Assembly (NCBI GenBank): GCA_964628835.1
Contig: CAZVME010000034.1
Coordinates: 1-35,434, forward strand
Source: JAAGZL01 sp964628835
GTDB lineage: Bacteria > Pseudomonadota > Gammaproteobacteria > Chromatiales > Chromatiaceae
Reading direction: 5' to 3'
DNA length: 35,434 nt
This document shows, one piece after another, positions 1 through 8,666 of this stretch. A model generated the notes under the pieces. The model ran no database searches. It was not told where the DNA came from and saw nothing but the letters and a program-made list of their open reading frames with translations. Made by a program: the position numbers and the translations under genes. Numbering within the stretch: the stretch's first letter is position 1; each line of letters opens with the position of its first letter.

Positions 1-75
1 TGCATATGAATTCAAACAAACAACAGCCAAATTTATCTATTGCTTTATATCATTCACAACCAGAAATGATTTGGC

Positions 76-999
76 TTAATTTTTCTCATCACGCAAAAGA
101 GTAATCGATTGCAGATCGGCAGAGAATCTTTTTTTGAACCACATACGATAATATCTATCGACGAAGATTGTAAATAGGCACATTATTTTATGATGTAGGT
201 CTATCTTCGAACGCAATACAGCTTTATACCGTTCCTTGTGCAAGCGTTTTTTAACACTATAATCTTTTACATTTCGTTGGGATGGATCAAACCAAGCCCT
301 TAGGTCACTCTTATTTTTATTTGCCAGCATGGACATTTTTTCATGTTTTCTCCGATAGAAGCAGAATTCCTCTACCTGACAAAACTTCCCGAGTAGCGCC
401 AATTCTGTGAGTAGAGTTATATCTGAAGATAGATAACCACCAATCAGGTTTGTTTTTTTCAACTCATATAAACGGATTAAGCCAAATATCGAATTGCAGT
501 AACGAAGGGCTCTGGCCAATCTTCTAATTCGCTGGTGAGGATAAGTTTGACTAATATTTAATCTATCGTAATACAGACCAATATCATCACCATCAGCATC
601 TATAAAACAACTATGGGTAAAGCAAAGAACACAGTCAGGAGATGAATCCATAGCCTGCATACAGCGCAGCAAAAAATCAGGGGCGCATAGATCATCGTGC
701 GAAGCCCATTTGAAGTATTCGCCTCTGGCTTCTGCTACCAAGCGATTATAGTTCCAGGCAGCACCACGGTTTTCTTCTTCTCTAAAATAAGTGACTCTTG
801 GGTCTAATTCAGCATAACGCGCACAAATATCTGGAGTGGCATCCTGCGATCCGTTATCAGAGATTATTAATTCAAAATCGGTAAACGTCTGGCTAAGCAA
901 AGATTGCAGAGCCAGCTCAATATAATCCTCGCCATTAAATACCGGCAGTCCGATCGTTACCTTGGGAAGGGTGTTCTCAGCATGGTGTATGGGCGTCAT
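76..999 (-). CDS. Family 2 glycosyltransferase
   Basis: This probably transfers a sugar from a nucleotide-sugar donor to a growing surface polysaccharide at the cytoplasmic face of the membrane. The 307-residue product starts with a classic GT-A N-terminus (VTIGLPVFNGEDYI near residue 15), followed by the LSQTF..FELIISDNGS block typical of GT2 enzymes. A D-x-D-like metal site, SHDDL, lies near residue 100. The C-terminal third is basic, has no clear membrane helix and could sit against the membrane. It is the last gene of a minus-strand run of sugar genes, 23 bp after the preceding methyltransferase, so it may be the enzyme that uses the sugar made by that operon. The ribosome-binding site is weak, and the start rests on the conserved N-terminus. 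Donor and acceptor cannot be read from the sequence. Confidence 0.88.
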   Translation of the reverse strand: MTPIHHAENTLPKVTIGLPVFNGEDYIELALQSLLSQTFTDFELIISDNGSQDATPDICARYAELDPRVTYFREEENRGAAWNYNRLVAEARGEYFKWASHDDLCAPDFLLRCMQAMDSSPDCVLCFTHSCFIDADGDDIGLYYDRLNISQTYPHQRIRRLARALRYCNSIFGLIRLYELKKTNLIGGYLSSDITLLTELALLGKFCQVEEFCFYRRKHEKMSMLANKNKSDLRAWFDPSQRNVKDYSVKKRLHKERYKAVLRSKIDLHHKIMCLFTIFVDRYYRMWFKKRFSADLQSITLLRDEKN

Positions 1000-1022
1000 T
1001 TGGCATTCATCTCAAAGTATAA

Positions 1023-2189
1023 TTAAATAACAATACACTTTGCGTTAATACTTAAATCTAAAAGAAGATTTTCAATCTCCTTCTGATAATTAGCATTCAT
1101 AACAAGGATTGTATCAACCCCTAATTCCTTAATACTTTCAGGTGGAAGGATCGGCAACCCTGTACCTGGCGCAAACATCTTCTGTTTGCGAACATTAATA
1201 TCTATAAATGCTTTTATCGCATTGTTATTTGCCACTACATTATTGAAAGTAATTCCTTTAGATCCTGCTCCCCAAATTGCAATACAACAACCGCTTTGAT
1301 AAAGATCCTCCAACATGCTTTGTAGGCCAGATAATCTATTCAGCCAAACCGTTGCGAATCTTTCGGTAAGTAGCTTTAGATCCTGTTTATCTTCTGACAA
1401 CACATTATTATCTGCTATGGATAGATCTACCTCAGCAGACAAAAACTGCCCACCGAATACTTCATGCAAGTCAGCGTTACTTACATCTATTTTGGACAAC
1501 AGAGCACGCATTGAAGATTTAGAAAAATAGAGACAATGTTCATAAATAATATCCCACACACCTATAAACTCCAGAGTATGCCTAAAATTTGGCACTTCTA
1601 GATAGATGGCACCTGTAGGTTTAAGAACAGATTTATTAATTATTGAGCGTAACAAAGGTAATGGCTGGGGAAGATGTTCAAGCACGTGTCGACATACCAA
1701 TAAATCCACTGGTTGCTCCATCCTAGCAGGGTCATATTCACCCTGATTCATCTGCAACCGACTTGAAATTGTATTAGCTTGGGATGTTGAATTAGCTGGA
1801 TCGAAACCAACCCCAGTATTGCGACCCTGTCGACACAGTAAATCTAAAAAAAACCCATCTCCAGCACCTATTTCAATAATAGCTTTATCTAAAAGTGAAA
1901 ACTTATCTGCCAGGCGTTGTGCTAACTGATCAAGATAGTCACGAAATACAGACGAGAAATGAAGAGCGTTCTCATAACTTGGATCATACTTTAAAGAATT
2001 AGAGTCGAAATCTCGATTAACAATCAAGTCGCACTCTGGACAAAGCGCCAACTTTATATCTCCACGCTCTGCTTCTTTTGCAGAACAGGGATCAGGATAT
2101 TGTACATTACAAAAAAGTGGAACCTGACTAAATTGAAAAAAGGGGTCGGCCAATTGTGTATTACACACTGGGCAATCATCGATCATCAC
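1023..2189 (-). CDS. Zinc-ribbon SAM-dependent (C-)methyltransferase, paralogue 1
   Basis: This is a 388-residue class I methyltransferase with the three-part layout of sugar C-methyltransferases related to TylC3/NovU. The N-terminal zinc ribbon has CPVC (residues 6-9) and CPEC near residue 50. The central Rossmann SAM domain has motif I IIEIGAGDGFF near residue 103 and CRHVLEHL near 166. A C-terminal domain begins at IWGAGSKG near residue 305. The family motif YEHCLYFS is near residue 219. Its ATG overlaps the stop of the upstream gene by 4 bp, which suggests translational coupling. It shares the signature motifs and spacing of the next gene, so the two look like a tandem duplication. It probably methylates a keto-sugar nucleotide. 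An O-methyltransferase role cannot be excluded. Confidence 0.85.
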   Translation of the reverse strand: MMIDDCPVCNTQLADPFFQFSQVPLFCNVQYPDPCSAKEAERGDIKLALCPECDLIVNRDFDSNSLKYDPSYENALHFSSVFRDYLDQLAQRLADKFSLLDKAIIEIGAGDGFFLDLLCRQGRNTGVGFDPANSTSQANTISSRLQMNQGEYDPARMEQPVDLLVCRHVLEHLPQPLPLLRSIINKSVLKPTGAIYLEVPNFRHTLEFIGVWDIIYEHCLYFSKSSMRALLSKIDVSNADLHEVFGGQFLSAEVDLSIADNNVLSEDKQDLKLLTERFATVWLNRLSGLQSMLEDLYQSGCCIAIWGAGSKGITFNNVVANNNAIKAFIDINVRKQKMFAPGTGLPILPPESIKELGVDTILVMNANYQKEIENLLLDLSINAKCIVI

Positions 2190-3376
2190 AACACAAGTAC
2201 CTCTGCATCGACAGCCAACCTGGCCAGGTCTTGAGTAATTTCTAATTGATAAACAGGATTCATGATGATCATCATCCCAGATGGTAAAGCAGAGAGGTAC
2301 TCTGGTGATTCTATTTTATGGCCAGAACCCGGCAAGAATGAGCCCTGTCGATAAGGATTAATATCAACTACAGCATCTATATGACAATCAACGCCTACTG
2401 CACATATAAACGATACGGCTTTAGATCCAGAACCCCAGATCGTAACTGAGCGGCCTGTTAAATTTGCTTCCTTAATACAGACACGCCAATTATGAATTGT
2501 TCGTTTTACTTGCTGACCGAAAGCACTTGCAGTAATCGCAATTTCTTCTACTGACAACTCCAGATCAAACTTAATATCTAAATCGCTTATTCCAGGCCGA
2601 GCTTCAATAGCAAGCATTTGATCATCATACAAACGGTATAAATTCGAAGGACTAAAACCTTCGGCACGAAAAACATTAGCCAATGAAGTCGGCGTAAAGT
2701 AGGAACAGTGTTCGTAATAAACATCCCAAAAAGCAGCCTCTTTAAGGACTCTTGTTGTATCAGGAAGATCAAAATATATTGCTGGGCTGTGACCATTTGG
2801 AATGGCCTGACGCAGTTTACGCAAAAAATGTGCTGTACCAGAGATATGCTCCAAGGTGTGGCGACAAACGATAAAATCCGCCTCCGCTATAACACTGGTA
2901 TGCTCTTCAAAAATATCCTGAATAAATACAATATCAATATCATCTTGATCTATATCACGTTCTGCAACATAACTTGCATCTACCCCTATACCGCGATTAT
3001 TGCCTAATCGGCATAGGAGAGTAAGAAACTCTCCCTTACCACAGCCTATCTCTACGATAGTTTTATTTTGCAGCTTATGACGCTCAATCAGATCAGCCGC
3101 AAGATCATGCGAGAATTTTTGAAAGTGCGGAGAGAATCCCTGCGTCTCTTCATAACGTTCTGAGTATTCATGACAGTGCGGGTTAAAACTGGTGTTTTGA
3201 ATAAAACCACAGGAAACACATAGCGCCAGACTAATATTTTTTTTAGGGTATGTGATGGCGTCATACTGTGTATGCATGAGCAAAACACTATGCACCGGAA
3301 CGTCATCAACATGATAAAACTCATCTAAATGTATAGCCCCACAATTTAAACAAGCCTGCTTTAACTCCGCCGTCAT
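2186..3376 (-). CDS. Zinc-ribbon SAM-dependent (C-)methyltransferase, paralogue 2
   Basis: This is the second of three tandem methyltransferases, 396 residues long. The zinc ribbon has CLNC (residues 9-12) and CVSC near residue 53. SAM motif I is IVEIGCGKGEF near residue 105, CRHTLEHI is near 168, the family signature YEHCSYFT is near 220, and the C-terminal domain starts at IWGSGSKA near 312. These motifs match paralogue 1 nearly position for position, whereas paralogue 3 is more distant. The gene sits 3 bp after paralogue 3 and overlaps paralogue 1 by 4 bp, so all three are certainly co-transcribed. It probably acts on a nucleotide-linked deoxy or keto sugar. Whether it is redundant with its neighbour or methylates another carbon cannot be told from sequence. 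Confidence 0.85.
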   Translation of the reverse strand: MTAELKQACLNCGAIHLDEFYHVDDVPVHSVLLMHTQYDAITYPKKNISLALCVSCGFIQNTSFNPHCHEYSERYEETQGFSPHFQKFSHDLAADLIERHKLQNKTIVEIGCGKGEFLTLLCRLGNNRGIGVDASYVAERDIDQDDIDIVFIQDIFEEHTSVIAEADFIVCRHTLEHISGTAHFLRKLRQAIPNGHSPAIYFDLPDTTRVLKEAAFWDVYYEHCSYFTPTSLANVFRAEGFSPSNLYRLYDDQMLAIEARPGISDLDIKFDLELSVEEIAITASAFGQQVKRTIHNWRVCIKEANLTGRSVTIWGSGSKAVSFICAVGVDCHIDAVVDINPYRQGSFLPGSGHKIESPEYLSALPSGMMIIMNPVYQLEITQDLARLAVDAEVLVL

Positions 3377-3379
3377 GAT

Positions 3380-4600
3380 CTAGATTATTTCCAAATAAGG
3401 CAATGGAATAATAAACTTCCCACCTTTTGCGCGAAAAGCGCTTTCCTGCTCAACAATTTCGTCCTTAAGATTCCATGGCAGCACTAAAAGATAATCGGGG
3501 GCAATGGTAGATATCTCTTTCGGGGACACTATCGGAATATGGCTTCCAGGCATTAATTTACCATGCTTATAATGGTTGCTGTCCATAGCACAAATAACCT
3601 GGCTATTATCTATCTTTGCAGCTCCTAATAAAATAACTCCCTTGGCTGCCGCGCCATACACCGCTATCTTTTTCCCTTGAACATGTAACCTATCTATCAG
3701 TTTCTTTAGCGCCTCTGCTTTTAATTTAACTTCGGACAAGAAATCTTTAAAGTAACTCAAGCACTTAATACCAATCGATGCCTCATAATTAAGCAGTCTA
3801 TCTACCGACTCAATTTGTTTATCCTCTTTCTCAACAAAAAGACGAATTGAACCCCCGTGAGTAGTCAACCGCTCAATGTGATTTATATATAAATTATGCC
3901 TACGAAAAAGAGTATCTAGAGCTGTCACAGAAAAGTAACAAAGGTGTTCGTGGTATATGGTGTCGAACGCACATTTCGTAACCAGATCATCCAGATAAGG
4001 AACTTCAATAGTAATCAAACCATCAGGCTTGAGAAGAATCGACATACTGGCTACAAACCCATTCAAATCTGCAACATGGGCCAAGACATTGTTTGCAACT
4101 ATAATATCTGCCAACTTCCCCTGACCGGCCAGCCTTGCCGCCAAGTCACGATCAAAAAAACCCACCATGGTGGGGATACCACGTTCAATAGCAATTGATG
4201 CCGGCCCTTCAGCAGGATCAATCCCCAGAACAGGGATACCCGCTTGGAGAAAATATTGGAGCAGATAGCCATCGTTACTAGCCAACTCTACAATCAAATT
4301 ATCACCATTCAAACTGCGAGTGGTGATAAGACTATTTACATGATGCCGTGCATGTTCCAACCACGAATTTGAATAAGAAGAGTAATATGGGTATTCACTG
4401 CAAAATAATAGATCAGGAGATACAGTTTCAATAATCTGTACTAAACCGCAGTTTTCGCACAACACCACACTCAGCGAAAACAATGGCTCATCTTCCAATA
4501 AATCATCAGGAGACACTAGACGGTCTACTAGAGGGACTGCACCTAAATTAAGCACAGGTTTACAAGCCGGCTCATCACATGAACGACATGCAAACGCCAT
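3380..4600 (-). CDS. Zinc-ribbon sugar C-methyltransferase, paralogue 3
   Basis: This 406-residue protein is the member most like canonical NDP-sugar C-methyltransferases. The zinc ribbon contains CRSC at residues 5-8 and CENC near residue 49. SAM motif I appears in its C-methyltransferase form, IVELASNDGYLL near residue 101, followed by NNVLAHV near 170. The family hallmark YHEHLCYFS near residue 216 includes a His-Glu-His stretch thought to carry the catalytic base in TylC3-like enzymes. The C-terminal domain starts at VYGAAAKG near 314. It abuts the SDR gene with no gap and precedes paralogue 2 by 3 bp. The probable reaction is SAM-dependent C-methylation of a CDP-keto-sugar, giving a methyl-branched sugar for surface glycan. 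The substrate is inferred from the neighbouring cytidylyltransferase. Confidence 0.88.
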   Translation of the reverse strand: MAFACRSCDEPACKPVLNLGAVPLVDRLVSPDDLLEDEPLFSLSVVLCENCGLVQIIETVSPDLLFCSEYPYYSSYSNSWLEHARHHVNSLITTRSLNGDNLIVELASNDGYLLQYFLQAGIPVLGIDPAEGPASIAIERGIPTMVGFFDRDLAARLAGQGKLADIIVANNVLAHVADLNGFVASMSILLKPDGLITIEVPYLDDLVTKCAFDTIYHEHLCYFSVTALDTLFRRHNLYINHIERLTTHGGSIRLFVEKEDKQIESVDRLLNYEASIGIKCLSYFKDFLSEVKLKAEALKKLIDRLHVQGKKIAVYGAAAKGVILLGAAKIDNSQVICAMDSNHYKHGKLMPGSHIPIVSPKEISTIAPDYLLVLPWNLKDEIVEQESAFRAKGGKFIIPLPYLEII

Positions 4601-5644
4601 CTAAATTGCCTTTCTTACTTCCTGGAACCAGTAAAGGTCATCACTAAGCCGGCCAGCATTTTGCAATTCCTTTATCCGTTTAACCCTAAGATATTGACTT
4701 CCAATTAGCTCTTTAAGCACTGTTTTGTTACGGATATATGCCATGGCTAAATCTTCAATACCTCGCTCCGCCGTCCACCTTGGGACAAAACCCGGCAACC
4801 AACCAGAAATCTTGTCACAATTAACCCGGTAATTTCTTTTATCTGGTCCTGCACCCTCTGCATTACAAATACGGCTGCCGGGAACACAATTTTTCACCAT
4901 CTCTGCCAATTGACTGACGCGAAAATTCTCACTGGTGATACCTACGTTAAATGCCTGGTTATGAATCCGATCACGAGGCGCCTCTAGTGCAGCCTTGAAT
5001 GCGAGGGCGATATCTTCAACATGCACCAGCGGACGCCATGGTGTTCCATCACTCTTTAATAGTATTTCTCCGGTAGTTACGGCATAACCAAGTAGATTAT
5101 TTATAACCAGATCGCCACGCAACTTGGGGGAATTACCGTATGCGGTACCACTGCGCAGGAATGTTGGGCTAAAGCTATCACTAGTTAAAAGAGCAAGGTC
5201 ACGCTCCACTAGCATTTTAGCCTCACCGTAAGGGGTTACAGGGTTGAAACACGCATCCTCAGTTAGAGAATCGTCTCCTGATGCACCATAGATACTACAG
5301 GTAGAGGCATGAATAAAACGCTGTACCCCAGCATGCTTAGCCAAGTGGGCAATCTTCATAGTCGCATGATAATTGATTGCATAGGTGCACTCTGGATTCA
5401 TGTCACCCAATGGATCATTAGACAGCCCTGCAAGGTGGATAACGGCATCATAGCCAAACAGATCATGAAGTTCTATATCGCGAATATCAAGCTTCAACGC
5501 AGGGATATCTGGAACTGGCATGCCAAAATGACAGTTCTCAAAAAAATAACTATCTATCCCAAAAATGTCATGTCCTGCCTCTATCAACATAGGAGCAAGA
5601 AGTGTTCCTATATATCCGTTGTGACCAGTAATTAATACTTTCAT
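4601..5644 (-). CDS. Extended SDR nucleotide-sugar epimerase/dehydratase
   Basis: This 347-residue NAD(P)-dependent extended short-chain dehydrogenase begins with the Rossmann dinucleotide motif GHNGYIG (residues 7-13). The active site is readable as STCSIYG near residues 114-120 and the Y-x3-K pair Tyr139/Lys143. It presumably epimerises, dehydrates or reduces the sugar of a CDP-sugar. It lies between the cytidylyltransferase (6 bp away) and the first C-methyltransferase (directly abutting), as expected for an enzyme that makes the keto intermediate a C-methyltransferase needs. It does not look like a typical RfbG-type CDP-glucose 4,6-dehydratase. That step is therefore either done by this protein, encoded elsewhere, or replaced by different chemistry. 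The exact reaction is unassigned. Confidence 0.85.
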   Translation of the reverse strand: MKVLITGHNGYIGTLLAPMLIEAGHDIFGIDSYFFENCHFGMPVPDIPALKLDIRDIELHDLFGYDAVIHLAGLSNDPLGDMNPECTYAINYHATMKIAHLAKHAGVQRFIHASTCSIYGASGDDSLTEDACFNPVTPYGEAKMLVERDLALLTSDSFSPTFLRSGTAYGNSPKLRGDLVINNLLGYAVTTGEILLKSDGTPWRPLVHVEDIALAFKAALEAPRDRIHNQAFNVGITSENFRVSQLAEMVKNCVPGSRICNAEGAGPDKRNYRVNCDKISGWLPGFVPRWTAERGIEDLAMAYIRNKTVLKELIGSQYLRVKRIKELQNAGRLSDDLYWFQEVRKAI

Positions 5645-5650
5645 GAAAAT

Positions 5651-6409
5651 CTATTTCCCTAAACCAAGCCAAGGAGTATTACCCTTGGCCCACATTTTAT
5701 TTAGTAATATTTCTTCATACGGCGTATCCATACATTGCCAAAAATCAGTGTGCCTATAAGCCATAAACTGGCCATCACTGACAAGCCCATCCAATGGTTC
5801 TTTTTCCCAAACGGACAAATCATCATCAATGTATTCGAACACCTGCGGCTCCAACACAAAAAATGCCCCGTTTATCCATTCATTGGGATCAATGTCTTTT
5901 TCTGCGAAACCAACTACACAATCCTTATCCAGAGAAAGCCTTCCAAACCTAGGGGGTGGATGTACTGCTGTCACAGTAGCAATACATCCATGTTCACGGT
6001 GAAAAGAGAGCAAAGAGTCAAGATTTACATCTGACAGACCGTCCCCCCATGTAAGCATAAATGTAGTGTCACCCAGATATGGCGCAAGGCGCTTAATACG
6101 TCCACCGGTATTTGTTTCTACGCCGGTATCGATCAGGTCAACGGTCCAGCCGGTATCTTCAAAATTTCGCACCCGAACACAACCTTTCTGGCAAGAGACT
6201 ACCTCCCCTCTAGAGGAGAAATATTCTGTAATATGGTCACCCATATAACCTGTGGCGATTACGAACTCAGCAAACCCGTAATTGGAGTAGTGGCGCATTA
6301 TATGAACCAGAATTGGTTCATTGCCGACCAAAATCATCGGCTTTGGTCGATCTTTGCTTTCCCCAATAAGACGAGTTCCCTTTCCACCAGCAAGAACCCC
6401 TACTTTCAT
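5651..6409 (-). CDS. rfbF: Glucose-1-phosphate cytidylyltransferase
   Basis: This enzyme joins CTP and alpha-D-glucose-1-phosphate to form CDP-glucose and pyrophosphate, the entry step of CDP-sugar pathways. The 252-residue length is normal for the family. The nucleotide-binding signature LAGGKGTRL starts near residue 6, with RPKPM near 21 and a GYMGDHI block near 58. The family's catalytic/metal segment is LTWGDGLSD near residue 120, and DFWQCMDT lies near the C-terminus. It is the first gene of the minus-strand sugar operon, so the promoter should lie in 6410-6607, where I see no obvious sigma-70 site or strong ribosome-binding site. The close homologue class is clear. Use of a sugar phosphate other than glucose cannot be excluded. 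Confidence 0.92.
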   Translation of the reverse strand: MKVGVLAGGKGTRLIGESKDRPKPMILVGNEPILVHIMRHYSNYGFAEFVIATGYMGDHITEYFSSRGEVVSCQKGCVRVRNFEDTGWTVDLIDTGVETNTGGRIKRLAPYLGDTTFMLTWGDGLSDVNLDSLLSFHREHGCIATVTAVHPPPRFGRLSLDKDCVVGFAEKDIDPNEWINGAFFVLEPQVFEYIDDDLSVWEKEPLDGLVSDGQFMAYRHTDFWQCMDTPYEEILLNKMWAKGNTPWLGLGK

Positions 6410-6607
6410 AATTATATTTATTTATATTGCTAAAGAACCGAAATAAAGTCTAAACATAGACACACTAAAACCTTAGCATCTCTGTAAGAATAGAAGGACA
6501 GCCCCCAGAAGTCCAGAGTTACCAAGCAGATCCTCACCTGACTTCCCTCATAACCCATCAGCCACACATCAAAATAAACGCCACCAAAAACAACACGTTA
6601 ACAAAGC

Positions 6608-7705
6608 TTAATGATCAGGCAGCCGAATCACAGATATATCTCCAAACGAAGCATCTACATGGTGCGCCACAAAAGCCACTCCACCTTGCCGTAAGGCATG
6701 CCTACTAACCTGAGTTTCCTGCCAGACCCAATTAGATGGTTCAACCTCACCAGACAACCACATCTTCCAGCTATAACGGCTAACGCCATGACCATCCGGT
6801 GTATCAGCCAATGTCTCACAGCGCATTTTTATTTGATAAGGCGTTTCAAGTAATATCGGAACCGCACCATAATTCTTTCGTTTATTATTATCGCCCCGAT
6901 AGTACTGTGCTTGCGGGGCAGTATCTGGGCCTGCAGTCCAACGAAGCCAACCAATTGCACCAAAAGGCTGGTATCCATTCTTTGGTTGTGAGAACGGAAA
7001 ATTCCGGTGACCACCAATCAGATGGCCAGAAAAGCGCATAATTAAACCAAGGCCATTAGAGCCACTCTTTGGTCCTGTTATCCGATCAATCTGATGCAGC
7101 TTTACATCAGCCGTAACCTCGTAATCTCTCCAACCCCTATCTCCTACAAGAAAAATTCGATCATAACCGCTGCGCAGAACACGCAGTCCATATCTTTCTT
7201 GACCCCACTTTCCATCAATGTACTGCCCAACATCCTGGGGATCCTTTACTTCATTCCAGCGAATATTAAACGGAAAGAGGGACACTCCTTTTTGGCGCTT
7301 TAGTACAACTTCAACAGTCTCTACATACCCACTATTACTGCTGGCGATAAGCTTAATTAGATTATTTCCAACCTCCAGAGAACTAACCGGGATATCAGCA
7401 TTAAAATCACCGTTTGACGCCAGTCGACGCCCATCTCCAAACCCATCAATACGAAACGGGACTGTTAATGACTGGGCTGGCCCTCCGTTAAGTGAATACG
7501 TTAGAGATTTAACGTTTTCAGGAGGTGTTAATCGCCCCATAAGGTTGAAATCGTTTTGAGCATCTCCGAGATGACCCACCCGTTGCGACAGGCCGTGAAA
7601 GACCTCTATAGACAGGTCTGCAGTTATAGAGGCATCTTGTCCACACAGCACTACTTGGTAAACACTCATAAGCAGTACGGCAAAAACAATCCTAATGGTA
7701 TTCAT
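6608..7705 (-). CDS. Secreted protein of unknown function with predicted jelly-roll C-terminal half
   Basis: I do not recognise a named family. The 365-residue product starts with a clear signal peptide (hydrophobic core near residues 5-20, probable cleavage after VVLCG), so it is exported. Residues about 50-135 resemble an Ig-like beta-sandwich segment (YSLNGGPAQSL, VGNNLIKLIASS). Residues about 185-360 look like a concanavalin-type jelly roll (WRDYEVTADVKL, GLIMRFSGH and a final GGVAFVAHHVDASFGDISV strand pattern), as in sugar-binding or glycan-hydrolase accessory domains. It lies 198 bp upstream of the CDP-sugar operon on the same strand, so a role in surface glycan is plausible but inferred. 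No catalytic residues can be assigned. Confidence 0.72.
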   Translation of the reverse strand: MNTIRIVFAVLLMSVYQVVLCGQDASITADLSIEVFHGLSQRVGHLGDAQNDFNLMGRLTPPENVKSLTYSLNGGPAQSLTVPFRIDGFGDGRRLASNGDFNADIPVSSLEVGNNLIKLIASSNSGYVETVEVVLKRQKGVSLFPFNIRWNEVKDPQDVGQYIDGKWGQERYGLRVLRSGYDRIFLVGDRGWRDYEVTADVKLHQIDRITGPKSGSNGLGLIMRFSGHLIGGHRNFPFSQPKNGYQPFGAIGWLRWTAGPDTAPQAQYYRGDNNKRKNYGAVPILLETPYQIKMRCETLADTPDGHGVSRYSWKMWLSGEVEPSNWVWQETQVSRHALRQGGVAFVAHHVDASFGDISVIRLPDH

Positions 7706-7947
7706 CTACAGCCTCCCGATAACGGTTTAATGTGACTATTTATGTTCATATAACCCCTCCATGGCAAACTTAATATAGGTTTTCATCTTAAACGCCAACG
7801 CTTAAAGAAGGTATTCAGATAATTCAGGAATACCATAATATTGATACTCAATGTTTCTGTAACGATTACAGACCGGCAAAAACCAGACTGTAAATTAGAT
7901 TGAGTACCTGCCTGGCATTAACCCTTAAAACGGGAGATAGGTAGATC

Positions 7948-8010
7948 ATGGACAAGAAAGAACTAGGGGCTTTTGCCCGCGAAGTGGCAAAAGGCATCAA
8001 AAAAGAAGCC
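7948..8010 (+). pseudogene. N-terminal stub of an IS256-family transposase
   Basis: An ATG preceded by a purine-rich GGGAGATAGGTAG starts MDKKELGAFAREVAKGIKKE, which matches from memory the start of IS256-family transposases (xDKELxAFAREAAKxIKTE). Similarity stops at about 8007-8013 and the frame closes at a TGA soon after. More than 90% of the transposase is missing. The sequence to its right is the 3'-truncated end of a 5'-nucleotidase remnant on the other strand, so this is a deletion junction. The AT-rich DNA at about 7885-7947 could still contain one terminus of the element, but I could not identify a paired inverted repeat. Confidence 0.6.
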
Positions 8011-8013
8011 GTA

Positions 8014-8237
8014 TGGATTCAAAATTGATGGAGCAGTTAGAATAAATGTCTCAAATTCCTTCTGCTCTTGTAGCCATTTATAAGTAGCTATTGCCCCTTT
8101 AAATGGTTCAAGACTTATATAGAGTTCTGGCTGGCTTTGCAGAATTCCAAAATCCGGATACTTTTATTGATATTTATTATATCCAGAGTCATAAGTCACT
8201 GAGAGCATGATCCATATCCACGCATATTATAGCCTTA
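8014..8237 (-). pseudogene. 5'-nucleotidase (NT5C-like) remnant, frameshifted and truncated
   Basis: On the minus strand the sequence reads AIICVDMDHALSD, then after one extra base (near 8194) YDSGYNKYQ, a TAA stop (8166-8164), KYPDFGILQSQPELYISLEP, FKGAIATYKWLQEQ and FETFILTAPSILNP. This is the N-terminal third of a bacterial 5'(3')-deoxyribonucleotidase of the NT5C/HAD type. VDMD is the nucleophile motif and ILTAPS is motif II. It ends abruptly at 8014, where the IS256 stub begins, and everything downstream of motif II is gone. The original start codon is not evident. The gene is certainly inactive. Confidence 0.72.
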
Positions 8238-8238
8238 C

Positions 8239-8660
8239 CTTTCCAGAGACAATTTCCCTTAAGGAGTCGGCTGCACATGATTTACCACCATTTATATTCA
8301 TATACGGCAAGAAATAAAGGCCCATAAACGAGAAAACACCATGCCTTATCCTATTGTTTACTAACGAATTACATAGATAATCTACTGAGATAATATAGTG
8401 AATACAAAATTTGTTAATAAGGCGCGAACCGCTCCCCCGGTACCAGTTTAGTGTCAATGGCTTATCGTGTTTTACGGTAGGCATTTTTTCTTGGTACTAA
8501 AGAAATGGTGCACAGCTGCAAATTAAATATAAGCATCCAGCCTCAATGCCACCGTAGTACCAGGAACATTTATGCACCAAGCACAAAACCCCACACTATG
8601 ACGGGGCCTGCGTTAGCTATGTTGCTCTACCGGTGGTGGATCTAGTACCTCTCACCACAA
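8239..8660. other. AT-rich intergenic stretch with one weak terminator-like hairpin
   Basis: I see no recognisable gene here. A CCCC/GGGG stem at 8590-8607, followed on the minus strand by TTTTG, could be the old terminator of the csrA pseudogene just upstream, but the stem is only about 4 bp long. An 85-codon minus-strand open frame (8227-8484) shows no recognisable motif and no convincing ribosome-binding site. Confidence 0.3.
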
Positions 8661-8666
8661 TGCGTT

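Noticed and set aside
1..75. Possible start of another gene at the left edge
   Set aside because: Only a few codons could be present and no ribosome-binding site or motif is visible.
8411..8450. tRNA-like GGTTCGCGCC and GGTACCGGGGGAGCGG segments
   Set aside because: No cloverleaf can be formed around them and the T-loop consensus is broken.
8227..8484. 85-codon minus-strand open frame
   Set aside because: It has no recognisable motif or convincing ribosome-binding site, and its end overlaps the start of the nucleotidase remnant in another frame.
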